Source of the DNA: JBCBKU01 sp038521345
GTDB lineage: Bacteria > Pseudomonadota > Alphaproteobacteria > Rhodobacterales > Rhodobacteraceae
Length of the DNA: 42,688 nucleotides
Assembly (NCBI GenBank): GCA_038521345.1
Contig: JBCBKU010000025.1
Coordinates: forward strand, 1 to 42,688
Direction of reading: 5' to 3'
In this document: piece after piece, positions 23,557-31,646 of the stretch
How the letters are laid out: each line of letters opens with the position of its first letter
Position numbering within the stretch: the stretch's first letter is position 1
Position numbers and translations under genes: made by a program
The notes under the pieces: generated by a model
What the model was told of the DNA's origin: nothing
The model's database searches: none
The model's input: the letters and a program-made list of their open reading frames with translations, nothing else

Positions 23557-24567
23557 CTAGATTGTCTTGGTGATCTTACGCAGATGCGGCGGATTGTCCG
23601 GATCAAGTCCGCGGCTAACAGAAAGCCGTTCGGCGATCCGATACAGCGGCTGTATGTGCAATAGCGGGTCGACAAGCGGATGATTTGCCGCCGTTCGAGT
23701 TGGAAGTGTAATCACATGCGCGCCCTGTTTCGGCAGGAGATGGAGAGCTTGCTCCATGCCCCTCGGATCGCCGGTGGACAATGCGATGACAGGGAACCCG
23801 TCTCTCAGCATTGCGTTGGGACCATGCAGCACTTCTGCACTGCTGTAGGAAGACGCATGAATGGCGCATGTCTCGATTAACTTTAGAGCGAACTCACCCG
23901 CCAGCCCGAGGCTGGCGCCCCGGGCAATGATTACCGTGTTTCTCGCAGACGAAAAGACATCCTGAAATTCGGCCCAAACCTGCTCTTCGGTTTCTTCATG
24001 CTCCATGCAATCGGGCAGACGCTGAAGAGACTGGGCAAGGTCTTCGTCCCCGGCCCAATCCGAAAGGACCCAAAGCCCGGCGACTATGGAACTCAAGAAA
24101 CTCTTCGTCGCTGCGACGGCCAGCTCCGGTCCGGCACAGATGTCCATGACTTGGTGCGCGGTCTTGGCAAGCGCGCTGGACTGTGTGTTGGTGAGCGCGA
24201 CAACATGACCGCCGCATTCAGACAGCGAGCGACAGAGCGCCGAGATGTCCTCGCTTCCACCGGACTGGCTAACGGCTAGCGCCGCGAGGCCGTGCATCCT
24301 GAGTTCTTTGCCATAGACAGAGTGAATAGAGGGTCCGATGGAGGCGACCGGAACGCCCATGACAGTCTGGATTGCGTAGCTGAGATAAGTCGCGGCATGA
24401 TCGGACGACCCGCGTGCAACCGTTACGACCGCGCCCGGGTTGAGATCGTGCAGCGCCCTGCCGATCGCCATGCTCTTCGCACGGGCCTCCGGTTGCGCGA
24501 GGCGTCGGATCGCGTCCGGCATTTCCGCGATTTCCTCGGCCATCCGGGTGGTCGTTCCTCGGTTCAT
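23557..24567 (-). CDS. SIS-domain sugar-phosphate enzyme, glucosamine-6-phosphate deaminase (NagB-II) type
   Basis: 336 residues with two SIS domains and no glutaminase domain. The N-terminus MAEEIAEMPDAIRRL, the ARGSSDHAATYLSYAIQ block, ALAVSQSGGSEDI, AGPELAVAATKSF and the C-terminal GLDPDNPPHLRKITKT follow the isomerase half of GlmS and the NagB-II deaminases, not the FrlB-type deglycases. The likely reaction is glucosamine-6-phosphate to fructose-6-phosphate plus ammonia, or a close analogue. The ATG at 24567 overlaps the kinase stop by four bases (ATGA); an in-frame extension to 24696 lies within the kinase gene and is spurious. Last gene of the eight-gene operon. The reaction is inferred from family resemblance only. 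Confidence 0.85.
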   Translation of the reverse strand: MNRGTTTRMAEEIAEMPDAIRRLAQPEARAKSMAIGRALHDLNPGAVVTVARGSSDHAATYLSYAIQTVMGVPVASIGPSIHSVYGKELRMHGLAALAVSQSGGSEDISALCRSLSECGGHVVALTNTQSSALAKTAHQVMDICAGPELAVAATKSFLSSIVAGLWVLSDWAGDEDLAQSLQRLPDCMEHEETEEQVWAEFQDVFSSARNTVIIARGASLGLAGEFALKLIETCAIHASSYSSAEVLHGPNAMLRDGFPVIALSTGDPRGMEQALHLLPKQGAHVITLPTRTAANHPLVDPLLHIQPLYRIAERLSVSRGLDPDNPPHLRKITKTI

Positions 24568-25463
24568 TCTCCGGCAATGCCCATCTCGGTCAGGGTGGCT
24601 GGCCCGTAGGCAAACCCACCGCGCCTCCCGATCGCCAATGCGCCGCGCCTGTTGCCTGCTTCCAGACAGGTCTGAAGCGATCCTCCCATCAGCCATTGCG
24701 ACAGGAACCCCGCATTGAACGCATCACCCGCGCCAGTCGTATCAACCACGTCGGCGGCCATTGCGGGCGCTGTCATTGACCCCTCAGAGTGGAGCAAAGT
24801 TGCACCATTGGCCCCCTGCTTCACCACGGTGATGGATGCCATCCGTTCGCCGATACCGGCTTTCTTGAGAACCTGCATCTCAGTTTCATTGGGAAGGAAC
24901 ACGTCAAGCGTCCCGAGGAACGGGGCGAGTTCCTTGGCATCAAAGCCGTCATCCCACCCACAATCGGCCGACACGGTCGCGCCCTGCGATCGCGCAACGG
25001 CAAGAATGTCCGGGTCGGCAATCAGACTGGCGATCTCGCCAATATGGACGTGTTTGAACCCGCGCTTGGCGATGTCTTCGGCCCTCAGCCTCGGAAAAGC
25101 GCGCCCGGCACGGCGGGTCAGGAAGGCGCGGTCTTCTCCCTCGACCATGGCAACAGTGATCTGCGGGCCCTCGGAGGACGACAGCGGAAGGCAAAGGGTC
25201 AGGTCCACGGCCGACGCGGCAAGGTCCGCTCGCATGAGGTCGCCGAAAGGCGAAGCGGGGAGCATGGCCGCCAAGGATGACCTGTGGCCCAACTGCGCCA
25301 GATGGGCCGCTGTAATGAACGCGCCACCGCCGGCATGGGCTCCGAACCCATCGGTGAAGACTTCGGTGCCAAGGGTGGGCATCCGTCGCAATCCGGTGAA
25401 GATGAGATCGCAGTAGAGGCGGCCAACCGACAAAACCGGAGGGGTATTCGACCTCGCACTCAC
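24564..25463 (-). CDS. PfkB-family carbohydrate kinase
   Basis: 299 residues with the ribokinase/PfkB fold. The second PfkB signature is VVDTTGAGDAFNAGFL, with the catalytic Asp of GAGD; the N-terminal region has the GGGAFITAAHLAQLG block that binds the sugar. It should phosphorylate a sugar or sugar derivative after import. The start is GTG at 25463, overlapping the ATPase stop by four bases (GTGA). The neighbouring SIS enzyme acts on a 6-phosphate, so this kinase probably makes the phosphorylated amino sugar or its conjugate. The specific substrate is not evident. Confidence 0.92.
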   Translation of the reverse strand: MSARSNTPPVLSVGRLYCDLIFTGLRRMPTLGTEVFTDGFGAHAGGGAFITAAHLAQLGHRSSLAAMLPASPFGDLMRADLAASAVDLTLCLPLSSSEGPQITVAMVEGEDRAFLTRRAGRAFPRLRAEDIAKRGFKHVHIGEIASLIADPDILAVARSQGATVSADCGWDDGFDAKELAPFLGTLDVFLPNETEMQVLKKAGIGERMASITVVKQGANGATLLHSEGSMTAPAMAADVVDTTGAGDAFNAGFLSQWLMGGSLQTCLEAGNRRGALAIGRRGGFAYGPATLTEMGIAGE

Positions 25464-26515
25464 CGGAGCGCCGCTCCGCTCTCGGGATCGAAGATGTGGA
25501 TGTTCTGAGCCTCGGCACCAAGATTGACGATGTTGCCAAGTTCTGGCGGCGTGCGCCCATCGGCCTTGGCGACGATGTCGCCATGGGCCGTGCCGACATG
25601 GATCAGGGTTTCATGACCAAGCGGCTCGCGCACGTTCACCGAGCCGCTTATCAGGGCCGGTCCTTCGACCGGCTCAAGATCCTCAGGACGGATTCCAAGC
25701 ATCACTTCACGATCGCCACTGATCCGAGAGCCGATATCAACTGGCACACCGCCATTGATCTCAACCGCCCCTCCGGTGACCTTCGCCGGGATCATGTTCA
25801 TCGCAGGAGAACCAATGAAACCTGCAACAAAGGTATTCGCGGGGGAATGATAGACCTCGGAGGGTGTGCCGACCTGCTGGATATAGCCGTCTTTCATGAT
25901 CACAATCCGGTCGGCCATCGTCATGGCCTCGACCTGATCATGGGTTACGAAAACGATTGTCGCCCCAACGCGTTGGTGGAGTTTCTTGATCTCCAGCCGC
26001 ATCTGCGTGCGCAGCTGTGCGTCGAGGTTCGAGAGTGGTTCATCGAAAAGAAAAACAGCCGGGTCACGCACCATGGCACGACCTATGGCGACCCGCTGGC
26101 GCTGCCCACCCGAAAGCTGGCTGGGCTTCCTCGACAAAAGATCAGTCATGCCGAGGATCTCGGCGATCTCATCGATGCGCCGGTCCTTATCGGCACGCGG
26201 CATATTGGATGAGCGCAAGCCGAAACCGATGTTTTTGCGAACAGTCATATGCGGATAAATCGCGTAGTTCTGGAACACCATCGCGATGTCGCGTTCCTTG
26301 GGCTCGAGGTTGTTCACGACGCGTCCCGCAATCTCGATCGCGCCACTGGTGACCTCTTCCAGCCCTGCGATCAACCGAAGCGTCGTGGATTTACCGCAGC
26401 CCGAGGGGCCGACGAGGACGACAAATTCACCATCTAGGATGTCGAGGTCGATGCTGTGGAGCACCTCGGTTTCGCCATAGGATTTGACCAGTTGGCTGAG
26501 TTTGAGGTTCGACAT
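25460..26515 (-). CDS. ABC transporter ATPase (UgpC/MalK-type)
   Basis: 351 residues. Walker A is GPSGCGKST, the signature LSGGQRQRVAIGRAM, Walker B VFLFDEPLSNLDA and the H-loop FVTHDQVEA. The C-terminal TOBE-like regulatory region (LGIRPEDLEPV) is typical of CUT1 sugar importers. It energises the two MalF/MalG-type permeases encoded upstream, although two enzyme genes lie in between. It starts four bases after the lyase stop codon, and its stop overlaps the kinase start. Confidence 0.95.
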   Translation of the reverse strand: MSNLKLSQLVKSYGETEVLHSIDLDILDGEFVVLVGPSGCGKSTTLRLIAGLEEVTSGAIEIAGRVVNNLEPKERDIAMVFQNYAIYPHMTVRKNIGFGLRSSNMPRADKDRRIDEIAEILGMTDLLSRKPSQLSGGQRQRVAIGRAMVRDPAVFLFDEPLSNLDAQLRTQMRLEIKKLHQRVGATIVFVTHDQVEAMTMADRIVIMKDGYIQQVGTPSEVYHSPANTFVAGFIGSPAMNMIPAKVTGGAVEINGGVPVDIGSRISGDREVMLGIRPEDLEPVEGPALISGSVNVREPLGHETLIHVGTAHGDIVAKADGRTPPELGNIVNLGAEAQNIHIFDPESGAALR

Positions 26516-26519
26516 TGTC

Positions 26520-28004
26520 TCAGGCCTCCATCAGGACGGCAAAAGCCGTGTTCAGATCTATCTCTGCCTCAGCATGGCGGGCCTTCCGGGCACCGTGGCG
26601 GGCTGCCAGGTTGGCGAGGGTCGTGGCGTATCCGTCGAGCGCAGGGATCAACGCGGCCATGGCCGGCCCGCCTGCCCTATCGCGGCGCGCGACGAAGGTC
26701 TTGGCAGCTACCGAAGATTTGAACGCCGACTCGTCCATGGCGGGCACGCGCGCGGTGGCTTCGGCGAACGCTGTTTGGAAGGCATCGTAGCCCGAACCGA
26801 GCGGTGCTTCTCTGGCAATGACGGCGCGAGCGGTTTCGGCCGCGATTTCGTGGGCTTGGCGAAAGCTCAACCCCTCATCCCGCACCATGGTATCCGCCAG
26901 TTCCGTAATCGTGATGCAGGCGGCATCCGTGGTTCGGGAGACGCGCTCGGCGTTGATCCGGCAGGCCGGGAGGAATGCCGTAAGAAGCCGAAGCACACGG
27001 CTTCCACTGTCAAAGGCAGCATAACCGGCCTGTTGCACCTCACCTTCGCTGTCGTTCATGTCGGTGAAGGGGGTGTTGTGCATCGTGCCCACGACCATAT
27101 CGCAGCGCCCGACCGTGACGCTGGCCATGTGGCGCAGGTGTTCGATCGGGACCGGGTTGCGCTTCTGAGGCATGATCGAGCTGATCTGGACGAGGCTGTT
27201 CGGGACGTAGATCTGGCCGACCTCGAAGGCCGACCAGAATTGCAGATCCTGGATCAGCCTACCAAGATGGACGAAAACCAGCTTGATCGCTGAATAGAGG
27301 CCGGTGACGTAGTCGACCGAGGCAATGCAGCCGTAGCTGTTGAGAAGAGGTTCCTCGAACCCGAGAAGATCGGCGACCCGATCGCGGTCAATCGGGAAGC
27401 CCGACGTCGTAATCGCTGCGGCGCCCATGGGGCAATGCTCAAGGCCGTTGGCAGCCGAATCGAGACGTTCAGCGTCGCGAAGGATGACCTCGATGATCGC
27501 ACCGAGATAATGGCCGAACGTCGTCGGTTGCGCAGGTTGGCCGTGTGTGTAGGCGACGATGAGCGTACCGGCTTCCGTCCGGGCTTTGTCTGTCAGCGCG
27601 GCGGCAAGCGCGTGCAGCTCATCAATCAGAACCGTTACCCGCTGACGAAGCGCCAGCTTGAAGAGGGTGTGGTCCATGTCGTTTCGCGACCGCGCCGTGT
27701 GGAGCGCTCCGCCGAGATCGCCCAGACGGTGGCGAAGCTCGGACTCGACGAGGAAGAAGTAGTCTTCGTGCTCGCCCGTGTAGGTCAGCGCCTCAATATC
27801 GACCTCGGCCTCAATGTCGCGGAGCGTCTTGGCCAGAGCCGCTGCGTCCGTCGTGCCGAGAATGCCGGTTTCGGCCAGCATCACCAGATGCGCCCGATTG
27901 ATCGCCGCCATTCCTGCCGCGTAATTCGCCTTTACGCCTTCAAAAAGGGGCGCGAGGACCGTGTCGCGGTAGACGGGATCGGGAAAGACGGACGTGTCGG
28001 TCAT
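26520..28004 (-). CDS. Argininosuccinate-lyase-like enzyme (aspartase/fumarase superfamily)
   Basis: 494 residues, a little longer than usual ArgH. The superfamily signature is SSIMPQKRNPVPIEH, the flexible loop that carries the catalytic serine. TARSRNDMDHT matches the ArgH GRSRNDQ block with Met in place of the usual Gln, and YTHGQPAQPTTFGHYL matches the THxQxAxP block. The family cleaves C-N or C-O bonds by beta-elimination, generally releasing fumarate. Lying inside a sugar-importer operon, between a VOC gene and the ATPase gene, it is unlikely to serve arginine synthesis. It could split a fumarate or related acid from an N-substituted amino sugar or amino acid, but this is inference. ATG at 28004 overlaps the VOC stop (ATGA). 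Confidence 0.88.
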   Translation of the reverse strand: MTDTSVFPDPVYRDTVLAPLFEGVKANYAAGMAAINRAHLVMLAETGILGTTDAAALAKTLRDIEAEVDIEALTYTGEHEDYFFLVESELRHRLGDLGGALHTARSRNDMDHTLFKLALRQRVTVLIDELHALAAALTDKARTEAGTLIVAYTHGQPAQPTTFGHYLGAIIEVILRDAERLDSAANGLEHCPMGAAAITTSGFPIDRDRVADLLGFEEPLLNSYGCIASVDYVTGLYSAIKLVFVHLGRLIQDLQFWSAFEVGQIYVPNSLVQISSIMPQKRNPVPIEHLRHMASVTVGRCDMVVGTMHNTPFTDMNDSEGEVQQAGYAAFDSGSRVLRLLTAFLPACRINAERVSRTTDAACITITELADTMVRDEGLSFRQAHEIAAETARAVIAREAPLGSGYDAFQTAFAEATARVPAMDESAFKSSVAAKTFVARRDRAGGPAMAALIPALDGYATTLANLAARHGARKARHAEAEIDLNTAFAVLMEA

Positions 28005-28444
28005 GCGTGGGTCCGCTCCTTGGTCTTGAGCCAGCGGCGCACAGGTTCGTGGTCGTAGGTTGTCAGTTCCAGATGATTCCCATCAGGGTCTTGGAAGTAG
28101 TAGGAAAAGGCCAAATCGTGGTCGGCGGCATCGGATGCGCGGAGCAGATTTCCCGATCGTCCGGACACATCGGTGTGGGGCAGCTGTTCGCCGAATTCCA
28201 TGAAGACGCGGCCTGAGACCCTGAAGGCAGTTGTATGGTCGCCGTCCGATGGCGGCTTTCCAGGGAAGATTGTCGCGCAGTATTGCCCACGTGGGGTGGC
28301 CATGTACTTCCCGCCATGGAGCCGCTTGGAGCTTGGGAGGACTTGAAGGCCGAGGACACGACCGTACCAGTCTGCCGCAGCCTCCGGGTCCGCCACGTAA
28401 AGGTGCACGTGGTCGAGGGCCGAGATCTCAACCATCGAGCTCAT
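28001..28444 (-). CDS. VOC-superfamily (glyoxalase/dioxygenase-like) protein
   Basis: 147 residues with two beta-alpha-beta-beta-beta modules. The first reads ALDHVHLYVADPEAAADWYGRVLGLQ, the second contains FSYYFQDPDGNHLELTTY; His in the first strand and Glu in the last are the usual metal ligands of the VOC fold. Members include glyoxalases, epimerases, extradiol dioxygenases and resistance proteins. ATG at 28444 overlaps the permease stop by four bases; a second ATG is three codons in, and a much longer frame upstream is spurious because it lies within the permease gene. Given the operon, a role in isomerising or cleaving the imported compound is possible; the reaction cannot be told. Confidence 0.87.
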   Translation of the reverse strand: MSSMVEISALDHVHLYVADPEAAADWYGRVLGLQVLPSSKRLHGGKYMATPRGQYCATIFPGKPPSDGDHTTAFRVSGRVFMEFGEQLPHTDVSGRSGNLLRASDAADHDLAFSYYFQDPDGNHLELTTYDHEPVRRWLKTKERTHA

Positions 28445-29319
28445 CCCTTGAGCCCCGCCATGACGACGCCGCGGATGATGAAGCGCTGGAAGATCAGGAA
28501 GACAATCAGCGTCGGTATGGTCGAGATCGCGGCCCCGGTCATGACCAACTCCCACTGCACATCTGCCTCGTCGGCGAAGGTCGAAAGACCAACGGGCAAA
28601 GTGTACATGTCCCAGCTGTTCGTCACGATCAGTGGCCAGATGAAGGCCGTCCAGTTCCCAAGGAACACAAAGATCGCAAGCGCGGCCAGTGCCGGCCGGA
28701 CCAGCGGCATCGCCACGGTCCACCAGATCTGCAACTCGTTCAGCCCGTCGATCCGTGCGGCCTCAATGAAGTCATCCGGAACGGTTTCGAAGAACTGCTT
28801 CATCAGAAAGGTGCCGAAAGCGGTCATCAAACCGGGGAACATGATCCCCCAATAGGTATCAAGCCATCCGAATTGCTGGCTCATCAGGTACCACGGGATC
28901 ACCAGCATCTCGGTCGGGATCATGAGCGTCGATAGGATCGCGATAAAGACGATGTATCGGCCCGGGAACCGGAATTTGCAGAGCGTATAGCCGATCAAAC
29001 TGTCGAACAGCACCGCCGATACGGTTGTGACAACCGCGATGATCAGCGAGTTCAGGAACCAGCCGTAGAACCGCCCGTCTTCGAGGACATAGGTGTAGTT
29101 CTCGAAATGTGGCTCGTTCGGGATCAGTGTGACGTCGTAAATCTCATGCGGCCACTTCATCGATGTCGACAGCATGTAGATGATGGGCATTACCATCGCG
29201 ATGCCGCCTAGAAACAGGATTAGCCAGCGAATGTACTGGCCCCAGTCGCCCTTCTTGCGCGTCACTTGCGCCTTGAACAGCGTGTCTGAGGAGGCGCGGA
29301 TATCGTCGATTGCGGCCAT
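28441..29319 (-). CDS. Sugar-type ABC permease (MalG/UgpE family)
   Basis: 292 residues, about six transmembrane helices. The EAA coupling loop reads DDFIEAARIDGLNELQIWWTVAMPL, the classic MalG-side pattern, and the protein ends VMAGLKG, a common finish in CUT1 permeases. The N-terminal 30 residues are polar and precede the first helix. The ATG at 29319 shares its first base with the last base of the upstream permease stop codon. Confidence 0.95.
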   Translation of the reverse strand: MAAIDDIRASSDTLFKAQVTRKKGDWGQYIRWLILFLGGIAMVMPIIYMLSTSMKWPHEIYDVTLIPNEPHFENYTYVLEDGRFYGWFLNSLIIAVVTTVSAVLFDSLIGYTLCKFRFPGRYIVFIAILSTLMIPTEMLVIPWYLMSQQFGWLDTYWGIMFPGLMTAFGTFLMKQFFETVPDDFIEAARIDGLNELQIWWTVAMPLVRPALAALAIFVFLGNWTAFIWPLIVTNSWDMYTLPVGLSTFADEADVQWELVMTGAAISTIPTLIVFLIFQRFIIRGVVMAGLKG

Positions 29320-30206
29320 CAGCGGTCCTTCATGATCCAGAGCTGAAAGAGCGAGACAAAGAGCAGGATCAGGAACAGCACGACCGTTTGGGCCGCCGCG
29401 TACCCCATGTCGAAATCCGTGAACGCGCTCTGGTAGATCGCGAGGACGAGAGGTTTCGTTGAATTGAGCGGCCCGCCGGGGTCGCCTGTTGTCATGTTAA
29501 AGACCTGGTCGAAGATCCGCAGGAACCCGATGGACGAGAAGACCACGAGAAAGACAATCGTGGGCTTCAGAAGCGGGATGGTGATCTCAAACAATGTTGC
29601 TGTTTTGGACACGCCGTCGATGCGGGCGGCCTCATAATAGCTCTGCGGGATCGCGCGCAGCCCGGCCATGAAGATGATGATCTGAAACCCGAGCCCGGCC
29701 CAAACCGCGGGTGCTAGGATCGCGGGGAGCGCGTTGGTGGTCGAGCGCAGGAACTCAATCTGCGGGATGCCAAATTGCGCGAGGATGTTGTTAAAGAGAC
29801 CGATGGGTACCGGCTGATAGAACCACCGCCATACCCAAGCCATCGCAACCGCACTGGTCATGAAAGGCAAGAAATACAGCATCCGGATGAAACCGTGCAT
29901 AAAGCGCGTCTTGTCGAGGTGGTAGGCGATAAAGAACGAGATCACGAGGCTGATCGGCGTTCCCAGGATCAGGTAAACGAATGTATTGCGGAACACCTTC
30001 CAGAATGTCGGGTCGTTCCAGAGCTTTGCGTAGTTCTCCCAGCCCGCCCATTCGCGGGTGCCCAGCAGGTTCCAGTCCTGGAACGAAATCACCATCGCAT
30101 TCGCGGTCGGATAGAACCGGATCACGACATAGAAGACGACCGGCACGGCAAGGAATGCCCAAGCCCAGACAATCTGCTTCTGGCGAATGGATAGGTTTTT
30201 GTACAT
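29319..30206 (-). CDS. Sugar-type ABC permease (MalF/UgpA family)
   Basis: 295 residues, about six transmembrane helices. The periplasmic stretch SFQDWNLLGTREWAGWENYAKLWNDPTFWKVFRNTF is the usual start of CUT1 MalF-side permeases, and the EAA loop reads QSYYEAARIDGVSKTATLFEITIPLL. A weak AGGCAG precedes the ATG. It pairs with the MalG-type permease next to it. Confidence 0.95.
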   Translation of the reverse strand: MYKNLSIRQKQIVWAWAFLAVPVVFYVVIRFYPTANAMVISFQDWNLLGTREWAGWENYAKLWNDPTFWKVFRNTFVYLILGTPISLVISFFIAYHLDKTRFMHGFIRMLYFLPFMTSAVAMAWVWRWFYQPVPIGLFNNILAQFGIPQIEFLRSTTNALPAILAPAVWAGLGFQIIIFMAGLRAIPQSYYEAARIDGVSKTATLFEITIPLLKPTIVFLVVFSSIGFLRIFDQVFNMTTGDPGGPLNSTKPLVLAIYQSAFTDFDMGYAAAQTVVLFLILLFVSLFQLWIMKDR

Positions 30207-30230
30207 CTGCCTGTCCGCGGGGGAACGAAA

Positions 30231-30254
30231 GAGGGCGCGGTGTCCCGCGCCCTC
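30231..30254 (-). terminator. Strong intercistronic hairpin after the sugar-binding-protein gene
   Basis: A perfect 10-bp stem, GAGGGCGCGG with CCGCGCCCTC and loop GACA on the minus strand, followed by TTTCGTT. It lies six bases past the binding-protein stop and before the first permease gene. It likely acts as a partial terminator or 3' stabiliser that keeps binding-protein mRNA in excess over the membrane subunits. Confidence 0.78.
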
Positions 30255-30260
30255 GTCTCA

Positions 30261-31523
30261 TCAGTTCGACGCGTAGAAATCGTCGAGCAGTTTCTGTTCG
30301 GCTTCCGCTGCAATCGCGATTGAATCGGCGACCGACATGCCTTCAAGCTTCACCCGCTCAACCGCATCCACAAGCAGCTGACGCTGCGCGCTCTCGTTCA
30401 CGAACTTTGTCGTGTTGGCGTAAGCGAGCCCTTTGATGAAGGGGCCGAAAGTTTCGTCGTTGGCATTGGCTTCGGTCAAACCGACAGATGGTTTCGCCGG
30501 CAGTTCTCCGACAACGTCCAGCCAGATCTGCATCGCCTCATCCGACGTCACATACTGCATGAACTTGACCGCGGCATCGTACTTTTCGCCTTCAGCCTTC
30601 GTGGTGATCGCGTTCACCCAGTAGGACGAATAATTCGAACGCATGCCTTCACCGGTCGCGGGAAGCTCGGTCACGCCCCACTTCAGTCCGCGGGTGTTGT
30701 TGAGCGAACCGATCCGGAACGAACCGTCGATATGCATGCCTGCACGACCGGCTTTGAAGGCCGCCTGCGGTTCGTCCATGAAGCCGATGGCACCGATGCC
30801 ACCTTCTTCGCCCAGACCGATGTAGAACTCCATCGCCTCGATCCCTTCGGGCGAGTTGTAGTTCACTGTCTTGTAGTCATCGAGGTACGGCTCGCCGCCA
30901 AACTGACGAACAAGACCTTCGCGGAACCAATGGTGGTCTTGGGCAGTCATAGCCATGGTAAGGCCAGCTTGCGTGATATTGCCCGCGCCATCGCGCTGGG
31001 TCAGTGCCGCGCCGATCTCGAGCATCTCATCCAGTGTCTCTGGCGGACCATCGATGCCGGCAGCGTCAAAGAGGCGCGTGTTGTAGAACAGCGCAAGCGA
31101 CCGCACGGCGGTTGGCAGCGCCCAGTAGCTGTCGCCTTCGCGCATGGCCGAAACCATCGGGAAGAATTCGGCATCGATCGTATCGGCGTCGAAGCTGTCC
31201 GCCGGAAGCGGCTGGATCAGATTGGCGGCCTTGTAATCGTTCAGCCAGCCGTAAAAAAGCTGCACCACGTCCGGGCCTTCACCCGCTGGGATCGCCGCAG
31301 CCACCTTGGTGCGGTAGTCGGCATAGGGGAAGTGGGTCATCTTGACCGTGATGTCCGGGTTAGCCGCTTCGAAGTTCTCGATCAGCTGCTCCATCGCCGT
31401 CACACGCGCGTCAAAGAAGTACTGCCAGTACTCGATCTCAACTGCGCTGGCCGCCGAAGATACAAGTGCCATCGCACTTGTTGCGGCCGCAAATGCCATC
31501 GCCTTCATCTTGGTGAATTTCAT
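30261..31523 (-). CDS. Sugar-type ABC substrate-binding protein (extracellular family 1)
   Basis: 420 residues. A signal peptide MKFTKMKAMAFAAATSAMAL ends at SAASA before VEIEYWQYF. The mature protein has FEAANPDITVKMTHFPYADYRTKVAAAIPAGEGPDVVQLF, the classic start of CUT1 binding proteins, and the later AAVKFMQYVTSDEAMQIW block. AGGGAG lies eight bases before the ATG. It is the first gene of the eight-gene operon and faces the ROK regulator. Substrate class is probably a sugar or sugar conjugate; acidic or amino-sugar ligands are possible from the neighbouring enzymes. Confidence 0.95.
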   Translation of the reverse strand: MKFTKMKAMAFAAATSAMALVSSAASAVEIEYWQYFFDARVTAMEQLIENFEAANPDITVKMTHFPYADYRTKVAAAIPAGEGPDVVQLFYGWLNDYKAANLIQPLPADSFDADTIDAEFFPMVSAMREGDSYWALPTAVRSLALFYNTRLFDAAGIDGPPETLDEMLEIGAALTQRDGAGNITQAGLTMAMTAQDHHWFREGLVRQFGGEPYLDDYKTVNYNSPEGIEAMEFYIGLGEEGGIGAIGFMDEPQAAFKAGRAGMHIDGSFRIGSLNNTRGLKWGVTELPATGEGMRSNYSSYWVNAITTKAEGEKYDAAVKFMQYVTSDEAMQIWLDVVGELPAKPSVGLTEANANDETFGPFIKGLAYANTTKFVNESAQRQLLVDAVERVKLEGMSVADSIAIAAEAEQKLLDDFYASN

Positions 31524-31589
31524 GTCGGAACTCCCTGTTGGAATACGCTGACTTGATGCCAGTCGACGTGCGGGGACAAGCCGCGGATG

Positions 31590-31604
31590 GAATTACGCTA
31601 ATTC
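31590..31604. promoter_or_regulatory. Candidate ROK operator in the divergent promoter
   Basis: A perfect 6-3-6 inverted repeat, GAATTA-CGC-TAATTC, lies in the 123-base region between the divergent sugar-importer operon and the ROK gene. It is AT-rich in GC-rich surroundings and central to the region, so a bound dimer could control both directions. Confidence 0.6.
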
Positions 31605-31612
31605 AAGAGAGT

Positions 31613-31636
31613 TGAGTTATCAAGTAAGCTGAGTTA
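31613..31636. promoter_or_regulatory. Direct repeat TGAGTTA in the divergent promoter
   Basis: TGAGTTA occurs at 31613 and again at 31630, 17 bases apart, just before the ROK gene start. It may be a second protein site or part of the promoter; the spacing does not fit one simple helical turn. Confidence 0.3.
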
Positions 31637-31646
31637 ATCCGAGACC

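Noticed and set aside
23557..25463. SIS plus PfkB plus CUT1 importer as a fructosamine (Frl-type) operon
   Set aside because: The gene set looks like frlBONMD, but the SIS protein has the GlmS/NagB-II blocks and ending (AVAATKSF, GLDPDNPPHL) and not those of FrlB-type deglycases. A deaminase role is better supported, although the idea should be kept in mind.
26520..28004. Calling the lyase argH
   Set aside because: Context is a sugar-importer operon, and the GRSRNDQ block is altered; no argG or other arginine gene is nearby.
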